This document shows positions 55,949 through 64,000 of a DNA stretch of 64,000 nt, piece by piece. This DNA comes from Dipteris shenzhenensis. Taxonomy: Eukaryota; Polypodiophyta; Polypodiopsida; Gleicheniales. A program made the translations under genes and the position numbers. Each line of letters begins with the position of its first letter. Within the stretch, counting starts at the first letter, position 1. Location: the NCBI GenBank assembly GCA_047967505.1, contig CM106539.1; one strand, written 5' to 3'. The notes beneath the pieces were generated by a model. That model searched no databases, had not been told where the DNA came from, and was given only the letters and a program-made list of their open reading frames with translations.

Positions 55949-56640
55949 ATGTAAAATTGAGTCAGGAAGATAGTCCCAAATTAGATGAGGAGAGGGCCAT
56001 GATGGCCAAGGTTCCTTATGCATCAGTGGTTGGGAGTCTTATGTATGCTATGATAGCTACTAGACCGGACATTGCATTTGGAGTGGGAATTGTTAGTCGG
56101 TATCCAAGAAAGAGGCATTGGGAGGTAGTTAAGTGCATCATGAGGTACATGAAGGCTACCAAGGAGGTGTGTATCTGCTTTGGCAGAGGAGAGATGCATG
56201 TATTTGGGTACACAAATTCCGACTATGTAGGGCATGTGGATAGCAGGAGATCCACTTCTAGTTATGTGTTCACCTTTGCAGATGGTGCAGTGTCGTGGAT
56301 GTCTCGTGCACAGAAGTGCTTTGCTTTGTCTACCATAGAGGCCGAGTATGTTGCAAGCCATAGAGAGTTGCAAGGAGGCTATATGGCTTGATCGGCTAGT
56401 GAGAGATTTCGAGATTCATATAGGTGTACCGACATTGCATAGTCCATGAGTATTCAGCTAGCACGGAATCCGTTCTTTCATGCAAAGACCAAACACATTG
56501 AGGTCAGGTACCATTTTATCAGGGAGGTACTTGAGGATAAGTGCATAGAGCTTATTAAGGTTCATATAGATGATAACCCTACAGATATGCTGACAAAGAG
56601 TCTACCTAGTCACAGCGGTTTGAGTATTATCGTGTATTGA
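55949..56640 (+). pseudogene. Copia-2 RT end and RNase H, right part
   Basis: The frame resumes directly at the Copia-3 border: KLSQEDSPKLDEERAMMAKV, GSLMYAMIATRPDIAFGV, DSRRSTSSYVFTFADGAVSW and FALSTIEAEYVAS. After a frame break near 56360 it continues with QLARNPFFHAKTKHIEVRYH and DMLTKSLPS. Confidence 0.88.
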
Positions 56641-56707
56641 TGGGCATTGGAAAGTATGCTCATTGGTTGTTCTCCCTTAAAGGCACATTGGCCTTTAAGT
56701 GGGAGGT

Positions 56708-56868
56708 TGTGGGGGTTAAAGGCCACTGTACCTTAACCCCAGTTATGTATAATACTCAAACACATATATATATATGGATGAAATAGAAGATTAGGGTGTT
56801 TTGCACCCACCAAAACTTATATCTCTCAAGCTTCCTCTCTCCCTCTTAGCTTCCGTTGTGTGCTCACA
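56708..56868 (+). repeat. Copia-2 3' LTR (about 161 bp)
   Basis: Begins TGTGGGGGTTAAAGG right after the GTGGGAGGT purine tract and ends GTGTGCTCACA. It resembles the Copia-1 LTR at both ends. No 5' partner is in the window. Confidence 0.75.
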
Positions 56869-57246
56869 ACTTGCATAGGTTATAGGCCTTGCTTTGGATT
56901 ACTAGTTTGATTACAACATTTGTGGTTAATGATTGTTTGTCACCCTAATTACTACTACTTTTTGTTGTGGAGTCAAAAAAATGTTGGGGCATATTATTGC
57001 GGATGCCAGGAAGAAAGTAGAGCACTAGGAGGTACAAGTGTGACCTTGTTTAGTTGCATATGGCAAGGCATATAGCATCAAGCAAGAGGGGAACAATAGA
57101 CAAGGGAAGTGTGACCATACCATGGTACTATAGTAGGGAAACTCCACATAACCTGTGTGAGTAAAGTCTACAACAAATAACTTTCATACCCAACCACTCC
57201 CTCGAGGTCAACATGATACCCATGTTGTAACCTAGGAAGGGAGGGG

Positions 57247-57248
<2 letters not shown>

Positions 57249-57333
<85 letters not shown>

Positions 57334-57415
57334 CGTGCGTGTGCGTGCATGTGCATACATACATGTGGATGTGTGCATGTGTGCATGCATGTGAGCATGT
57401 GCATGTGTGTGTGGG
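57249..57415. repeat. (TG)n microsatellite, about 40 pure units, then TGCG/TGCA variants
   Basis: About 81 bp of uninterrupted TG at 57249-57329 runs into GTGCGTGC and CATGTGCA variants. It lies shortly before the recognisable start of LINE-2. Confidence 0.97.
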
Positions 57416-57554
57416 TCTCCATGGTTAAGGATATGATCACCACTCATGTGAGCTCAATCAAGCAAGAAATGGCTATACTGATGCGAGTACCAAAGTCAAT
57501 AGAGCAAACCTTTATGTGGAAGTAAAAGAATAGGAATCTAGAGAATGCAACAAG

Positions 57555-57949
57555 ATGATCTTACGCATTGGGGGGCTAAGAGAAGGATGCCTTCATGATG
57601 ATGAGGAGAAAAGAATTGAGGACATAATCACATGCCTCAGGAAGGACGTACACTGCAAGTCAAATGGGATGAAAATGATATCTGCAATATCTATCAAACT
57701 AGCACACAAGCACATTCCTACTACAAAGGGAAGGTAGCAAGAGTCAAGATTCTTAGACAAACACATAAGTTGAAGGGTACAAAGATTTGGATATCTGAGG
57801 AGCTCACTCCAATCCAGATCAAACAAAGAAACATTGAACTCACCAAGGTAAAGGGAGCACGCAAGGCAAACAAATGGATAGTTTATCGAGATGGGCAAGC
57901 ATTGATTAGGGACTTCAAATCAAACCCAAAGACTCTCAGTCTTAAATAG
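57555..57949 (+). pseudogene. LINE-2 ORF1-like fragment
   Basis: Two overlapping frames read LREGCLHDDEEKRIEDIITC, then YYKGKVARVKILRQTHKLKG, TKIWISEELTPIQIKQRNIE and ANKWIVYRDGQALIRDF. The T.IWI.EELTP.Q..... pattern with a basic context resembles the ORF1 nucleic-acid-binding region of some LINEs. The two frames are offset by one break near 57640. Confidence 0.5.
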
Positions 57950-58084
57950 ATGTTATAAAGGCCACTTTATGATAGTGTTAGAATGTAGTTGTGCCCTATA
58001 ATAACTCGAGAGGAGGTAGCCTTGTGCAGTCCCTCGATTCTCTAGATATCCAAATGTAGTAAGTCACTTTTTGGTGTTAGTATT

Positions 58085-58640
58085 GTGTCTCATAGACCGG
58101 TGACATCTTTTGCAGACATTAATAGATCTCTCTCTCTCTCTAACATATGTGGGTGCACATTCAGCTACCAGATACATGTTCGATTTTCATTGCCCCCAGA
58201 CACATCATTCTATGCACAAGAAGCTACCATTGATAGGCACAACCCATATGAGACTATTCATGATGACATCACAGAGCTCTCTAGATAGGGGGACGCTCTT
58301 CTCCTTGGTGACTGCAATGCACGTACTCGAAATAGATAGGTTGATCTGCTAGATTTCGATGATGATTCCCTCATAGTACCGGAGATGGATGCACCAGAGT
58401 CGGGTATCGTGAGGCAGTCGGCAGATGCAGATGTAGATGCACTAGTGACAGCACATGGGAGGCACCTACTTGAGTTGGGGCCTATCCATGACTTGATCAT
58501 ATATAACGGTCTCTTGAGATGGCCATCATTTGGTGGTCTCATTTGTTTCGCACATGGTAGGGTAGAAGCATAGTCAACTACCTGTTGGGTCCACTAGCCT
58601 TTGCCTCACGGATACACAACTTTACTATGCCTCCTCCTCC
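58085..58640 (+). pseudogene. LINE-2 endonuclease (EEP type)
   Basis: Includes DALLLGDCNARTRNR (GDFNAR-type catalytic block with F changed to C), DLLDFDDDSLIVPEMDAPES, GRHLLELGPIHDLIIYNGLL and the SIVxYLL-like end near 58565-58590. It is broken by stops at about 58288 and 58571. Apurinic-type endonucleases nick the target site for LINE integration. Confidence 0.7.
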
Positions 58641-59374
58641 ACTCGGGACCACTTATACCTTGCCTTCTATATCTTGGTCGCCATACCCAGTCATGAGGAG
58701 GGCCTTTCTGCCACCCACTCGTGTTCAAATCCATTTTGATCGTGCTTTTGACATAGTGTACGTGAGCCACCTGGCCTCAAAACTTCCAATCTTACTAGGA
58801 GAGGGTATAGACCTCGCCCATGCCTCAGACACCCTTGTCTCAGTGATACATGATGCTACTACCAGATCCTTTCCCACAACTCAATCTGCACGTGTCTCAG
58901 ATGGAAGATGCCCAAAACCCCTAGTTTGACAACGAGTGCAAAGAGATGAGAGCCCATCTCACACGTGAGTGAGAACTGGGACATTTGACTTCACCAGAGA
59001 CACAAGGATCTCATGCCGAGTGACACGGTGTAAGAAAAGGGATTTTCTCATACACATGATGGATGAGTTGATCGGATCCTTTTGCAAAGGAGATCCTACT
59101 ACAAGCTGGGGGCTCCTGTCGAAGGGGAAGCTGCCCATTCCTATCACAGATCTAGCAATTTGGCATACATATGTGTGCTCCGTCTATGATTCCCGGGTTA
59201 GGCACCACTTGATATGTCCTCTATGCCCATACCCCCACTGTGTCACTTGATTACTACACAGAATGTACGGGATGCCCTTCTTTGGCTTCATAATCAGAGA
59301 TCACCAGATCATGAGGGCTACGCATTGAGCACTTTGCACATGGTTAGGAGGTCCTAGCCTCGGTTCTAGCATAG

Positions 59375-60126
59375 TTGTTCAACGATGTCCTATGCCATGG
59401 CTTCCCACCTATCTGGAGTAGTACCACTGTAGTACTGATACACAAGGCAAGTGATCCCATGGACGCTGGGAACTACCATACTCTTATGATTGCCCACACC
59501 TTGGCTATGATATTTGGGTCAGTACTAGAGAGGGAGATCAACAGCCACATAGAGGGTCATGGGCAACGGGCTCTAGGATAGGTTTTCAGAGACAACACTC
59601 CACCTTGGACCACATCTTCACCTTGAGGGCTATCATTGAGAAGGCAAAGTTGAGGCACCATAAAGTCTATAATTTCTTTGTAGACTTTCGTAAGGAATTT
59701 GATATTGTCCCACGTTCTCACCTGATCAGGAGGTTACATGAGTTGCAGCTCCTAGAGATCATGATTTGGGGGGTTATGAGTCTATATGAGTCCATCAAAG
59801 GGAGGGTACATGCCCCAAGAGGTATATCAGAATGGGTTGAGAGCACTATCGGAGTGAAGCAATGTTGCCCCCTCTCACCAACTCTCGTTGGTCTCTATAT
59901 CAATGAAATTACATCCTTTGACATAGATCGCCTAAATGGAGAGGGTTCACTTCTAGCTGAAGACCTGATGGTGTAGATAATACTATACGCAGATGACATA
60001 GTCCTCATATCATCCTCAGCAGAGGGATTGCAGAAACATCTAGAGGCTCTGGAGATGTTTTGCAAAGAGAGAGGCTTGACAGTTAACCTTGGAAAAACCA
60101 AGGTTATGATCTTCAACACCTCGTGA
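59375..60126 (+). pseudogene. LINE-2 reverse transcriptase
   Basis: Blocks are WSSTTVVLIHKASDPMDAGN, then after a break STLDHIFTLRAIIEKAKLRH and NFFVDFRKEFDIVPRSHLIR (F.KAFD-type), IGVKQCCPLSPTLVGLYINE (QGCPLSP with G changed to C), and IILYADDIVLISSSAEGLQK with the catalytic ADD at about 59990. A TAG at 59974 interrupts the frame just before the ADD motif. The ERGLTVNLGKTKVM tail is typical of such elements. Confidence 0.8.
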
Positions 60127-60350
60127 GCAGTGTCCCATCACCATAGCTTCATGTACCAAGATGAGCCAGTGGAGATAGTGCAGTCTTACACATATTTGGG
60201 GGTAGTGTTCATTGGACCAGTTTCACAATGATCCATGTAGGTACAACATGACTCACACGAGGACGGGGTGCTCTAGCTCGATTAGAGAGGCAATGCTTCA
60301 AGGCACTTCCAAGACCCTCCGATGAAGGTACTATAGGGGGATTCATCGGG

Positions 60351-62305
60351 AGGTGCACTCTCTATAAGCATAATATACTAGGTAGTTAACCCTTCCCTAA
60401 GCTTAGAGACTAATTGCATACCTAAGGCATCTATATTCTCTACTAGCAAGTACACTGGTGAGTCAACCCTTCCCCTAGCTTACATCCTAATTTTGCATAC
60501 CCATTGTCCTTAGTAGCAAGGACATACTCTTGCCAAAATCCTTACTCATCCATTTTGAATTGACTCCACTCTAAAAGCTTAGCACATGAGCATGTGTACC
60601 TTTCTACTATTATTTTGTGCTCATTTCACACAACAAGCAAGTAGAACTAATACCACTCTTGTAAACTTGTATATCCATCCCACATTTGATCTCATAAAAT
60701 CTATTAATATATGCATCTTTTGGGCTATTTTAGGTAGATATTAAACAAAATAAAGAAATAATCCTAGCAATCAGCAACCTTCTTGCCTTTATAGCACCAC
60801 AAGTCCATGTACTCACATCTTCTAGAGGGGTCACTGGTTAGAATTCTTAGGCCAGAGCATCAACTAAAGACTCAAACATTAACAAGCAGGTGACTCAACA
60901 AGTAGAAAGCATCAATAACACTATTGTGATGCAACAAAAAGACGACATCATGCTACAACACACCCAAATGACATAGATGCTAGTGAGCAAAACAACAAAC
61001 TCAACAAACAACACTAACACTCCTTGCACTAGGTCTTCTAGCAATACTTTGACACCTTCAATTGGTAGTACTCCTTTAGGAAGCCCCTTGGCCTTGTGAT
61101 CCTTCTCCCCCACTCTAAGAGACTGGTAGTAGCCCTGCAAGAAGCTCCCATGCTAGCTCCTCGAATTGCACAATTCTGTAAGTTAACAGCAATGATGGAG
61201 CCTCACCTTTGAGAAGCTCTCCTTCTACCCATAGGATTTCTAGTAGTTTTAGTCATGGACTTTTTATCCCTCGGACACCACCTACTTCAATCGATTGCTC
61301 ACTCAATTCCTTCACCAAACTCCTTTTGTCATATTGCCCTCTACTTTGATCTAATGTTGATGGTTTGCTCAAAGCATTTCTCCGCCTAGGTTAGAGTTGT
61401 TATTTGCCGCTCAATTACTACATAGAAATCTATCTCATAATTAGTAATAATAATAATAACATATAGCCTTGCTAACTTGTCTACAAAATCTAACTTTTTC
61501 ATGTTGCATGGAACAAGGCTTTGACCTCACAATAATCTCCACAGCAGTCATCAAGCTTGGCTTTGAATTCCTGACTGAATCAAAATCCATTTTCCAAAAA
61601 TGTAGTGGGTTTGGCAATCTTAGGAAGAAAGAACTTAAAAGTCCAATTGACATAAGATTAACATAGGCTATTTGAGTTTAGGCTATGGTTGAGGAAACAA
61701 GATGAATGCTCATAAATCATTCATAAGGCCTGCCTGAGATGGAGAAGAGGGTGGAAAGCATAAAGAAAGAGATCGAAGAGAAAGAGAGAGGGGATTATGT
61801 GGGAGTTAGACTCTAGTTGCATGCGGGAATATGTCCAAATCTGGACTGAAAGAGTTTTTGGAAATCAAAATTAGTAAAGGAATGCCATCGGCACTAACAC
61901 TAACAAATGCAAAATGATCAAAACACAAAAAAGGGAAAAAGGTGAATGCGATTCATCAGGCCTGCCTGAAGGAAGGACATTAGAACTTTGGCTTTGGAAA
62001 AGGGGTGGTTGTGCAAAGTTTCGAGTGCGAGCGACACGGGGTGCGTTGGGAGAAGAAGAGGAATGGGAGAACAAGTTGAGAGTGGGAAAGGAAGAGAATC
62101 GACATCGGGAGAGTTGGGGGTGTGCACAGGAGTGACAAAATAAGAAATTTTCCAAAGAGGACTAGAACACTTGTTCACAATCCAATCGAGAGATGCTGTA
62201 AATTTCTAGTGTATTGAATTCTTTAATTACATAATTTCGTTTCTTTGGGCCGATTTCATTACTAAGACCTCCCCTTCTACGAGGGCAGGCCGAAAAGCTA
62301 GAGAA
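60351..62305. other. AT-rich spacer without recognisable genes
   Basis: Plus strand 60880-61100 looks weakly coding (KQVTQQVESINNTIVMQQKD), perhaps old gag debris, but nothing firm can be assigned. A short (TAA)n lies at 61444-61459. Confidence 0.4.
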
Positions 62306-62306
62306 A

Positions 62307-62510
62307 CCTCAAACATGGGGGAGCAAGTCTTGAATGAGAGGTGAGCATCCTCAAACGTGGGGGAGAAAGTCTTGAAGGAGAGGTCTCATATTATGTGGGC
62401 ACTCAACCATGGACACCTATCAACGCCAATAAGGACAAACAAATTGAACGAGACTACAAAACGCACCTATCAACGTCATAAGGATAAACACATTGAACAA
62501 ACAAATTAAA
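62307..62510. repeat. Two short tandem duplications
   Basis: CCTCAAACATGGGGGAGCAA and CCTCAAACGTGGGGGAGAAA begin two copies about 42 bp apart. CACCTATCAACGCCAATAAG and CACCTATCAACGTCATAAGG begin two more about 47 bp apart. Confidence 0.8.
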
Positions 62511-62639
62511 TAAGACTAGAGACTTGGGTATTTAAAATCAACTTCATGTGGATTAAGAAAGCTATAATTATGTAAGGCGTAAACTAAGATAGTGAAGAAA
62601 ATGAACAAACAGTAAAATGCGGTCCCAAAGGACTTAGAT

Positions 62640-62800
62640 TCATAGTATGCACGATTCGAATCAAAGATTCGAAGAGAACTCTTACCACAATCAATGCAAA
62701 AGAATTGCTGAGCAATCGAATAAAGGACATGGTCAAACTATGTACTACTCAGATCAAAGATTCCAAGAGAATTTACACCTCAAAATTCATTCAAAAGAGT
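62640..62800. repeat. Degenerate 93-bp tandem duplication beside tRNA gene
   Basis: TCAAAGATTCGAAGAGAA at 62661 and TCAAAGATTCCAAGAGAA at 62754 begin two related copies. The second ends at the tRNA terminator. Confidence 0.65.
62793..62796 (-). terminator. Pol III terminator of tRNA-Val
   Basis: A TTTT run on the minus strand, about 17 nt past the tRNA 3' end. Confidence 0.65.
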
Positions 62801-62813
62801 ATCTCTACTACGC

Positions 62814-62887
62814 TGGCTTCGCCCGGACTCGAACCGGAGACCTTCAGTGTGTAAAACTGACGTGATAACCGACTACACCACGAAACC
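62814..62887 (-). tRNA. tRNA-Val (anticodon UAC)
   Basis: A 74-nt minus-strand sequence folds as a full cloverleaf. Acceptor GGTTTCG pairs with CGAAGCC and discriminator A. The anticodon stem TCAGT/ACTGA encloses loop TTTACAC, giving UAC (valine). The T-arm TCCGG/CCGGG encloses TTCGAGT, with internal B-box GGTTCGAGTCC. There is no intron and CCA is not encoded. It closely resembles plant cytosolic tRNA-Val sequences. A T-run terminator follows. Confidence 0.95.
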
Positions 62888-62986
62888 ATTCTTAACGACA
62901 TTTCGAGGTACGTAGTCTCTAAAGAGATGTTAAGTCAACGGGGCAATTCCCAGAAAAACGGAGCTCTGGGTGTGCTTGTGTAAGCA

Positions 62987-62988
<2 letters not shown>

Positions 62989-63027
<39 letters not shown>

Positions 63028-63050
63028 TTTCACTATGTGTGTGTGTGTGA
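62989..63050. repeat. (GT)n and (GA) microsatellite cluster
   Basis: GT runs at 62989-63018 and 63036-63050 are separated by GAGAGAGA. An A-run at 63062-63073 and a GA run at 63085-63103 follow. Confidence 0.92.
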
Positions 63051-63159
63051 AAGATTTCACTAAAAAAAAAAAGTGTGCGAGTGAGAAAGAGAGAGAGAGA
63101 GAGGTTGCCTGTGTCCATTTGCATTTTCAAAATCAATTTGAACTTAATGCGAAATTATT

Positions 63160-63524
63160 ATAACAACCATACATCCGCTTTTCTGAATTCCAAAGTATCT
63201 CATTGTCCATAAATATGCATCAAACCAAAAAGTACATAAAATCCAATCGCATGTTAAAGACAACTGTTCCATAATCAAATGACATGCATGTATTAAAGTA
63301 TGGAATCCAACCAATATAAGTATTACAATGCAGGATACTTGATCATGTAGTAGAAGTGATTTCACATGATACCTTGTACAGATTCAGAAAGAATATATAG
63401 TATCGTAGGCCTATTTACATGAGCTTGAAAGCCATCGAGTCTTAAAAGAAATGGCCACTATGAAGTTAATCTACATATAAATTTGGCACACTACTACTTT
63501 TGAGAAACCTCATAGGATAAGATT
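63160..63524 (-). other. Presumed 3' UTR of the PP2-A10-like gene
   Basis: Downstream of the stop codon on the minus strand. No other gene is visible. Confidence 0.4.
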
Positions 63525-64000
63525 CTACACACTTTGTAGCATCGGAACACCTGTGAGAATATGCAAACATATAGCTAGGCAGATTGTTCCCAGCAGAAGT
63601 GCCTTCACTGCTACATCATATGTGGACTTCTTCTGAAGCTCACAGTCTTTATCATCTATCCATTCTGAAACACCAATGTTTGCTCTGCTACCTTCCTTGG
63701 ATCTAAAATAATATTTAACCGACTTCACACTAACATCAACAAGTGATCTCATTGCAGCTGAGCTCATTGTTCCAGCCACGTCCAAGAGAAGCTTACGGTT
63801 GCTTGGAATGGCCACAGTTTTAGAGAATACATCTATAAAATTTCGCATGCTGCTGTTGTCCCCCACGCTTGTCAAGTGCGATCTATCAGCACCTTCTTTT
63901 AGATCTCCCTGGAATGAAGGTCCTTTAATGGGCTTCAGACACCTATCAGATGATTCCAAACTAGAAGAAGGGTCACCTGTGAAGCTTTGCAAAGTACTTG
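63525..64000 (-). CDS. PHLOEM PROTEIN 2-LIKE A10-like, C-terminal part, cut by window edge
   Basis: The minus-strand frame is open from the window edge to a TAG at 63525-63527, more than 155 codons. The diagnostic block is FSKTVAIPSNRKLLLDVAGT followed by MRSLVDVSVKSVKYYF, matching the conserved 'S.T.AVPSNRR..LDVTGR...E..RS' region of plant PP2-A10-like proteins. A C-terminal membrane segment (ALLLGTICLAICLHIL) precedes the short tail TGVPMLQSV, as in that family. The N-terminal part lies outside the window. The upstream stretch (SFTGDPSSSLESSDRCLKPI) is a low-complexity linker. Function in the family is not well defined, and the name comes from phloem-protein-2-like annotation. A junction at the edge cannot be excluded. 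Confidence 0.72.
   Translation of the reverse strand, partial: STLQSFTGDPSSSLESSDRCLKPIKGPSFQGDLKEGADRSHLTSVGDNSSMRNFIDVFSKTVAIPSNRKLLLDVAGTMSSAAMRSLVDVSVKSVKYYFRSKEGSRANIGVSEWIDDKDCELQKKSTYDVAVKALLLGTICLAICLHILTGVPMLQSV

Larger units (their letters stand above)
46429..56868 (+). mobile_element. Copia-2: 5'-truncated Copia element split by Copia-3
   Basis: Left part 46429-48528 holds gag-pre-integrase, integrase and most of the RT. Right part 55949-56868 holds the rest of the RT, RNase H and a 3' LTR (56708-56868). The translation resumes across the insertion (STPLPLYV on the left, VKLSQEDSPK on the right). No 5' LTR, gag or protease remains. It is related to Copia-1, with similar protein blocks, the same GTGGGAGGT polypurine tract and a TGTxGGGG LTR start. 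Many stops and frame breaks make it inactive. Confidence 0.9.
57540..60350 (+). mobile_element. LINE-2: decayed non-LTR retrotransposon of a different type
   Basis: ORF1-like remains (57555-57949) are followed by an endonuclease (58085-58640) and an RT (59370-60120), all on the plus strand. The RT has LYADDIVLISSSAEGLQKHL and LTVNLGKTKVMIFN, a different RT type from the FADD of LINE-1. Stops and frame breaks are frequent. No clear A-tail or 3' terminus was found, and the end near 60350 is approximate. Confidence 0.78.

Noticed and set aside
57128-57447. Minus-strand open frames of HTHT repeats and plus-strand CVCV frame
   Set aside because: Translations of the (TG)n microsatellite.

Overview
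The window looks like nuclear DNA of a land plant with a repeat-bloated genome. The evidence is spliced host genes with GT..AG introns, a plant-type PHLOEM PROTEIN 2-LIKE A10 (PP2-A10) relative, a eukaryotic tRNA-Val, Ty1/Copia elements primed by initiator tRNA-Met, plant LINEs, a Helitron relic and CCCTAA-type telomere-like motifs. The very long intron and the RT types fit a fern, lycophyte, bryophyte or gymnosperm better than a small-genome angiosperm, but I cannot name the species. No bacterial operon, CRISPR array or rRNA was seen.

Layout. 1-8.3 kb (minus): a decayed gag-only unit with a Retrotrans_gag-like domain and four zinc knuckles, then a second long decayed ORF of unknown function. 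Each is preceded on its own strand by a degenerate GCGACGGTCGG-type tandem array. 8.3-14 kb: mostly AT-rich DNA with minisatellites. 14-17.5 kb (minus): a Gypsy-type gag scrap and a decayed Helitron. 17.9-20.6 kb: unidentified coding-like stretches, a 96-bp in-frame repeat, and a fragment resembling a CACTA tnp2 transposase.

21.7-39.0 kb holds the best host gene. It is a three-exon TLC-domain gene (TLCD1/TLCD2-like, 303 aa) whose first intron is about 16.2 kb. That intron contains a Copia element with both LTRs (Copia-1), a gag-only Copia derivative, a pair of about 0.42-kb inverted repeats lying 9.6 kb apart and enclosing both elements, and several tandem duplications. The three exons join in frame, so the gene appears functional despite the load.

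40.8-44.5 kb: a decayed L1-type LINE ending in a short A-run. 46.2-56.9 kb: a nested insertion, with an older Copia pol relic (Copia-2) split inside its reverse transcriptase by a younger Copia element (Copia-3) with paired 257-bp LTRs. 57.2-60.4 kb: a long (TG)n tract and a second, different LINE. 62.8 kb (minus): a complete tRNA-Val(UAC). 63.5 kb to the edge (minus): the last exon of a PP2-A10-like gene.

The only loci that look functional are the TLC gene, the tRNA and the PP2-A10-like gene. The rest is transposable-element sediment. Many nonsense codons in it are TAG where CAG is expected, consistent with decay driven by CHG methylation.
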